From Pseudopedobacter sp044361595 (lineage in GTDB: Bacteria > Bacteroidota > Bacteroidia > Sphingobacteriales > Sphingobacteriaceae), in NCBI GenBank assembly GCA_044361595.1, contig JBIKIN010000006.1, positions 1 to 64,000 on the forward strand: 64,000 bases of DNA, written 5' to 3'. The position numbers and the translations under genes are program-made. This document shows, piece by piece, positions 60,197 through 64,000 of the stretch. How positions within the stretch are numbered: position 1 is the first letter of the stretch; each line of letters starts with the position of its first letter. The notes below the pieces were generated by a model. The model ran no database searches. It saw only the letters and a list, made by a program, of their open reading frames with translations, and was not told the origin of the DNA.

Positions 60197-61492
60197 CTAA
60201 TCAGCTATTTTTTCTTCAATAATTATCATTCCTTTATCATACCAAGCAACGTAGCTGTATAACAAACCTATTATGGTGGCAATTAAAATGGTTATTCGTG
60301 TATCTGTAAAAGAGTATACCGAGTAAAAGCCTAAAAACCAGCTTAACAAAGCTGATATTAAAAAAATAATATTGAAATCTTTTACCTTAAAAAGAAATAC
60401 TTGGATGCCTTTTACAATAGCAACAATTATAAATAAAAAAATACCTAGAAAGCCAAAAATACCTAGCTCGGTTAAAAATTTAAGATACCCACTTTCAGGA
60501 TGATCGAAAAATACCTTTTCGCCGTTAACTAACCAAAACTGATCTGGAGCATGCACCTCTACATATTTGGCGTAATTATCTATTCCTATCCCCAAATATG
60601 GGTGTTTAAAAAATATCTTATACGCCTCTTGCCAAATGGCGTTACGAATCTGATAAGATTCTTGCAAAGATTCTCCTCTGCTAAATACAATGAGGTATTC
60701 GCTAAAGCTTATTACTATCGCCGCTACTAAAAATATTCCAATAACACCTAAGAATTTAACTTTGATGTCACTAAATAAAACAATAAAACATACCCCTAAT
60801 ATTAAACCAAGTAATGCTGCTCTGCCGCCTGTTAAAAACAATGCAATAACAGTTCCTGCAAACATTAGATAATTTATTTTAGATAAATTTTTACCTCCAG
60901 GAACGCTAATTAAAACAATAAAACTAAATGCAGATAAATACTGAGCATGTTTTTGCGGATCTTGAAAAATACCTGGATACCTGATGCCCTCAAAAGAAAT
61001 ATTAGGATTATCTAATAGAGTTAAAGAAAAATCTACACCTAATAAAAGTTGTAAAAATAAGAATGCAAAAGAAACTACTAAGGTAAATCTTAAGCCTTTT
61101 ACAATTCTAAATATAAACTGAGGGTTTTTACTGCACTCTGTAATTAATATCTGAAGATAAATAACAATAGGCAAAAACTTAATAATACCAATAAGCGAGT
61201 TTCCAATAAACTCAGAGTTGAGTGCACTTAAAAAAATACAAGTAACAAAATAAAATGTGACGTATATTTTAGAATTACTAAAAAGAGGGATATCGTTTCT
61301 TAACGAATAAATAAAATACACATAAGTTATAAATTGGAAAACTGTGTAGTTAGAATCGGGAGAGAAAACCAATGGATAAAAGTAAACTACAAAAAGCAAA
61401 TAATCTTTTGCAGGCTGCTTACTACTCAGCATGGTGTACAAGAAGAGTGCTGCCGTTATTAAGGGTAATAAAATGAGTATAACAGCTTTCAT
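60197..61492 (-). CDS. O-antigen ligase/polymerase (Wzy/WaaL-like)
   Basis: A 431-residue membrane protein with about 12 helices and a periplasmic loop with HPYLGIGIDNYAKYVEVHAPDQFW and FDHPESGYLKFLTELG, the hallmark of Wzy_C/O-antigen ligase proteins. It would link repeat units into a chain or transfer chains to an acceptor. The order Wza-Wzc-Wzy-Wzx-GT is that of a Wzy-dependent export locus. It lies 16 bases after the Wzc gene. Confidence 0.9.
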   Translation of the reverse strand: MKAVILILLPLITAALFLYTMLSSKQPAKDYLLFVVYFYPLVFSPDSNYTVFQFITYVYFIYSLRNDIPLFSNSKIYVTFYFVTCIFLSALNSEFIGNSLIGIIKFLPIVIYLQILITECSKNPQFIFRIVKGLRFTLVVSFAFLFLQLLLGVDFSLTLLDNPNISFEGIRYPGIFQDPQKHAQYLSAFSFIVLISVPGGKNLSKINYLMFAGTVIALFLTGGRAALLGLILGVCFIVLFSDIKVKFLGVIGIFLVAAIVISFSEYLIVFSRGESLQESYQIRNAIWQEAYKIFFKHPYLGIGIDNYAKYVEVHAPDQFWLVNGEKVFFDHPESGYLKFLTELGIFGFLGIFLFIIVAIVKGIQVFLFKVKDFNIIFLISALLSWFLGFYSVYSFTDTRITILIATIIGLLYSYVAWYDKGMIIIEEKIAD

Positions 61493-61508
61493 TTGCGTTT
61501 AAAAAGCA

Positions 61509-63887
61509 TTAAAATCTTTTACTAAACTCTCTTAATTTTTGCCTAAACGTAAGTTTATACTTAGGCATATTTTTAGGATAATATTCTTTTCTAAACTGAC
61601 TGATTCCATCCAAAGGTTTTGCAAAGTTGATCACAATTTTAATTTGATTAAACTGAGCACTTTTTTGTAGATAGGTTAAAAATTTAAGATGCGATTTTGT
61701 TGTATATAAACTTCTTACCACAAATAATATGATAGTACTAAATTTAGAAAGTATAATAGCATCGGTAACTAACCTAACTGGTGGTGTGTAAATGATTACA
61801 TCATCAAACTGTTGTTTTAACCAATTAATTAATAGTTCAAGCTCTATTTTTTCTATAAATTCTGACGAGATCATTTCCTTACTCTCGCCGCTAGTAATCA
61901 CTTTTAAATTAAAGTGCTTGTCAGAATTCTTAATTATTTGTTCTTGAGTTGCCCTTCCTTCTAAATAATCTATCAAACCATTATTTTGTTCTTGCAACCC
62001 AAAAAGGTTAGCGAATTTATTTTTTCTAAAATCGAGATCAATTAGCACCACTTTGCGTCCAGAGGCAGCTAAACTTAATCCTAAATTTGAACTTATAAAT
62101 GCTTTGCCCTCGTTTGCGATGCTAGAAGTAACAAGGGTAACTCTCCCATTTTTATTATTTGAGTGTGCGGCAGTTAACTGCGTTCTTAAAAATCTAAATT
62201 GTTCTACCGCATGGAGCTGAAGAGGATCAAAAATAATCAGGTTATTTTTACTTAAAACCTCTCTTACATCGGCAATAACTGGAATATCGGTTTCATTCTT
62301 GATGCTACTAACACCTCTTATCTTATCGTTAAATAATCTTCGGGCAACTAGCAAAACCACAGGTAATCCAAATCCGGCAATCATAGCAAATGCAAGAATC
62401 AATAATTTATTTGGCCATTTAATTGGACCTGCATATGCAGCATCAATAATCCTAGCATCGGCTAGAGTAGATGCATAACTTAAAGAAATCTCTTCTTTCT
62501 TTTTTAAGAGGTATAAAAATAAATCCTGCTTTACAGTTTGCTGTCTTAAAATATCTACTAATTGTCTCTCTTCTTTTGGAATTTGGCTGATGTTAGACTT
62601 TAGCTCTGTATTAAATGATTCTAATTTAGATTTAGAATTTTGCAAAGACAGCTTTACATTACCAATATTAATTTTTATAGCCTGTTTAAGCTCGTTAATT
62701 TGTCTGTTTAGAGGCTCAAATATTGGGTTTTGTGCTGGTGTTGTAGATAATAATCTAGATTTCTCTAATTCTAATTGACGTAATTTATCAACCATACTCA
62801 CCAAGCCTGGGTCGTCTATTCCCAAGGTAGATGGAGCCTCTTTATTATTTGCCTCAGAATTGATGTAATCTAAAATACCTTCAACTACGTTAAGAGAAAC
62901 GTTAACATCATTTAAATTATAATTATTTGCTTGAGCCTTTTCTAACGCAATTCTAGATTCAAGAGATATATCAGTAATTCCACGTTTGCTTTTAAACTCC
63001 TCTGATAAGCCATCCACATCACTTAACTCTTTGGTAATTGAGATTAAGGTGCTATCAATGTAGTTCATAGTGGTTTTAGTAAGCCTATTCTTCTCTGCAA
63101 AGCTTGCTACATTGTAAATAGAGATTAAATGATTCAAAATGTCTTTACCTCTTACCCTAACCGCATCTGTTAAGGTTAAACTAATGGTAGGAGATTTTTT
63201 ATTTAAGACAGCAATTTCTATCCCATTTTGATAATTATTAACGGTAGCCTCGAAATCTTTAAAAGCTAGAATAATAGATTTATCGTAATAGTCTTTCACA
63301 AAATCTGTTTTAGTAACTGTAAAATCGCCTAAAACATTAGAAACTGGTTGATCAAATAAATACTCTACAGGTTTTTTTCCTTCTAAAGTTATAAAGTAGG
63401 TGCTTGTATTTTTGATATAAAGAATTACCTGCTGACCATCTATCTTTTCGCCATATCTAGAAAAAGTAATTTTAACCGGACTTTCGCCATATAAATTTGT
63501 TTTTCCAATTTTTTTATTTGATAAATAATCTACCCAAAGCTGTAAATCATCAACAAGTTTAACCATGAGCTGGCGAGATTTTAAAACCTCAACTTCGTTA
63601 TCTACAACTCTACTTTGCGAAACAATATTTAATTCTTGCAGGGCAATACCACTTCTACCATTACTATTATTAGGATTATCTTCCTTAATAAGTAATGAAG
63701 CTTTGATCTCGTAAGTAGGTTTTGTGATTTTTAAATAAACAACTGCTAAAGAAAGACAAATACCCACACAAATTATAAATAGCGGCCAATGGTAGAGATA
63801 CCTTTTAAGTATCTCTCCAGGCTTAAAAGATTCGTCTTGACTAAACGACCTTACAATTGGATAACTGTTTTTCTCCTCAAACATCAT
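61509..63887 (-). CDS. Wzc/GumC-like polysaccharide chain-length protein with degenerate tyrosine-kinase domain
   Basis: A 792-residue protein. Residues 30-55 and 510-530 are the two membrane helices (YHWPLFIICVGICLSLAVVYL and ILAFAMIAGFGLPVVLLV), and the periplasmic coiled-coil region with the Wzz domain lies between. The C-terminal domain is like bacterial tyrosine kinases: Walker A' VVLIDLDFRK is kept, but Walker A reads SSIANEGKAF and Walker B reads VIIYTPP, so the Ser/Thr after the lysine and the catalytic aspartate are missing. The tail holds only three tyrosines. The start lies one base before the Wza stop. Confidence 0.85.
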   Translation of the reverse strand: MMFEEKNSYPIVRSFSQDESFKPGEILKRYLYHWPLFIICVGICLSLAVVYLKITKPTYEIKASLLIKEDNPNNSNGRSGIALQELNIVSQSRVVDNEVEVLKSRQLMVKLVDDLQLWVDYLSNKKIGKTNLYGESPVKITFSRYGEKIDGQQVILYIKNTSTYFITLEGKKPVEYLFDQPVSNVLGDFTVTKTDFVKDYYDKSIILAFKDFEATVNNYQNGIEIAVLNKKSPTISLTLTDAVRVRGKDILNHLISIYNVASFAEKNRLTKTTMNYIDSTLISITKELSDVDGLSEEFKSKRGITDISLESRIALEKAQANNYNLNDVNVSLNVVEGILDYINSEANNKEAPSTLGIDDPGLVSMVDKLRQLELEKSRLLSTTPAQNPIFEPLNRQINELKQAIKINIGNVKLSLQNSKSKLESFNTELKSNISQIPKEERQLVDILRQQTVKQDLFLYLLKKKEEISLSYASTLADARIIDAAYAGPIKWPNKLLILAFAMIAGFGLPVVLLVARRLFNDKIRGVSSIKNETDIPVIADVREVLSKNNLIIFDPLQLHAVEQFRFLRTQLTAAHSNNKNGRVTLVTSSIANEGKAFISSNLGLSLAASGRKVVLIDLDFRKNKFANLFGLQEQNNGLIDYLEGRATQEQIIKNSDKHFNLKVITSGESKEMISSEFIEKIELELLINWLKQQFDDVIIYTPPVRLVTDAIILSKFSTIILFVVRSLYTTKSHLKFLTYLQKSAQFNQIKIVINFAKPLDGISQFRKEYYPKNMPKYKLTFRQKLREFSKRF

Positions 63888-64000
63888 TTATCTTACCACA
63901 GTTGAAAGACCAATAACTATAACAGATAGTGCCGCAACTAATAAAGTTGCATTTCTATAACCAATATCGTAAGGTGCATATTTAGTTTTATCTGGCTGTA
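63888..64000 (-). CDS. C-terminal part of a Wza-like polysaccharide export protein (runs off the window)
   Basis: The last 36 codons of a gene that runs past the window edge: QPDKTKYAPYDIGYRNA, then TLLVAALSVIVIGLSTVV and Arg, then TAA. The C-terminal hydrophobic segment after a basic stretch is typical of Bacteroidota polysaccharide export (Wza-type) proteins. Its stop directly abuts the Wzc start, so the two are coupled. Only the tail can be seen, so the family call rests mainly on context. Confidence 0.6.
   Translation of the reverse strand, partial: QPDKTKYAPYDIGYRNATLLVAALSVIVIGLSTVVR

Noticed and set aside
1..64000. CRISPR arrays, tRNA or rRNA genes, complete insertion sequences, prophage
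   Set aside because: No repeat-spacer pattern, clover-leaf ends or transposase other than the RAYT were seen on reading both strands.

Overview
The window is a chromosomal segment of a low-GC Bacteroidota, most likely a Sphingobacteriaceae (Pedobacter-like). The evidence is AT-rich DNA (roughly one third GC by eye), A-rich stretches instead of Shine-Dalgarno sites before starts, promoters of the TTTG-N21-TAnnTTTG type (clearest at rnpB), PorX/NtrC-like and DUF4369-TlpA type proteins, and Bacteroidota-style lipoproteins. No rRNA, tRNA, prophage, CRISPR array or complete insertion sequence was seen; the only mobile-type gene is one REP-associated tyrosine transposase.

Layout. 1-2.4 kb: a structured repeat, an SRPBCC protein, a DUF1801 protein and an aldo/keto reductase. 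2.4-7.2 kb: a minus-strand run ubiX, mtaB, lgt, gtrA, inositol monophosphatase and a haem-binding protein. 7.28-7.35 kb: a candidate small RNA with its own promoter and terminator. 7.5-10.5 kb: an FAD oxidoreductase, an acyl-CoA thioesterase and a DEAD-box helicase. 10.6-16.2 kb: a molybdenum cofactor cluster (moaE, moaD, moaA, a TauE-like transporter, a Crp-family regulator, moeA and a moaC-moaB fusion), with no molybdoenzyme in view. 16.3-24.6 kb: a repeat-bearing gap, an amino-acid permease, the RAYT gene with REP-like palindromes inside its coding sequence, a response regulator, a TlpA-like protein, gatB, and a DUF4442/GNAT/AlbA_2 operon. 24.6-36.3 kb: mostly housekeeping genes (MATE pump, ABC permease and ATPase, queA, ispD, a PduO-type adenosyltransferase, gatC, plsC, trpS, a deoxynucleoside kinase, kdsB, YitT).

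36.4-39.7 kb: an arsenic resistance operon (arsR with a palindromic operator, arsM, arsN1-type acetyltransferase, acr3, then a repeat, then arsC). 39.9-51.4 kb: an SH3-like exported protein, rlmF, a marR/ferredoxin reductase/ferredoxin/NDH-2 redox group, a GNAT enzyme, HMG-CoA lyase, a methyltransferase, phosphoglucomutase, a ParE-type toxin-antitoxin pair, and a lipoprotein/SCO/cytochrome c operon. 51.4-51.9 kb: the RNase P RNA gene. 51.9-54.4 kb: an NtrC-type regulator with an altered GAFTGA loop, an iodotyrosine-deiodinase-like nitroreductase and a CsaA-like protein.

54.4-64 kb: a minus-strand surface polysaccharide locus. Reading in the direction of transcription it has the end of a Wza-like export protein, a Wzc-like chain-length protein with damaged kinase motifs, a Wzy/WaaL-like polymerase or ligase, a Wzx-like flippase and a glycosyltransferase, followed by two paralogous secreted proteins with glycosidase-like barrels. 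The least explained parts are the small RNA at 7.3 kb, the two secreted barrel proteins tied to a locus with a degenerate tyrosine kinase, and the palindromes inside the RAYT gene.
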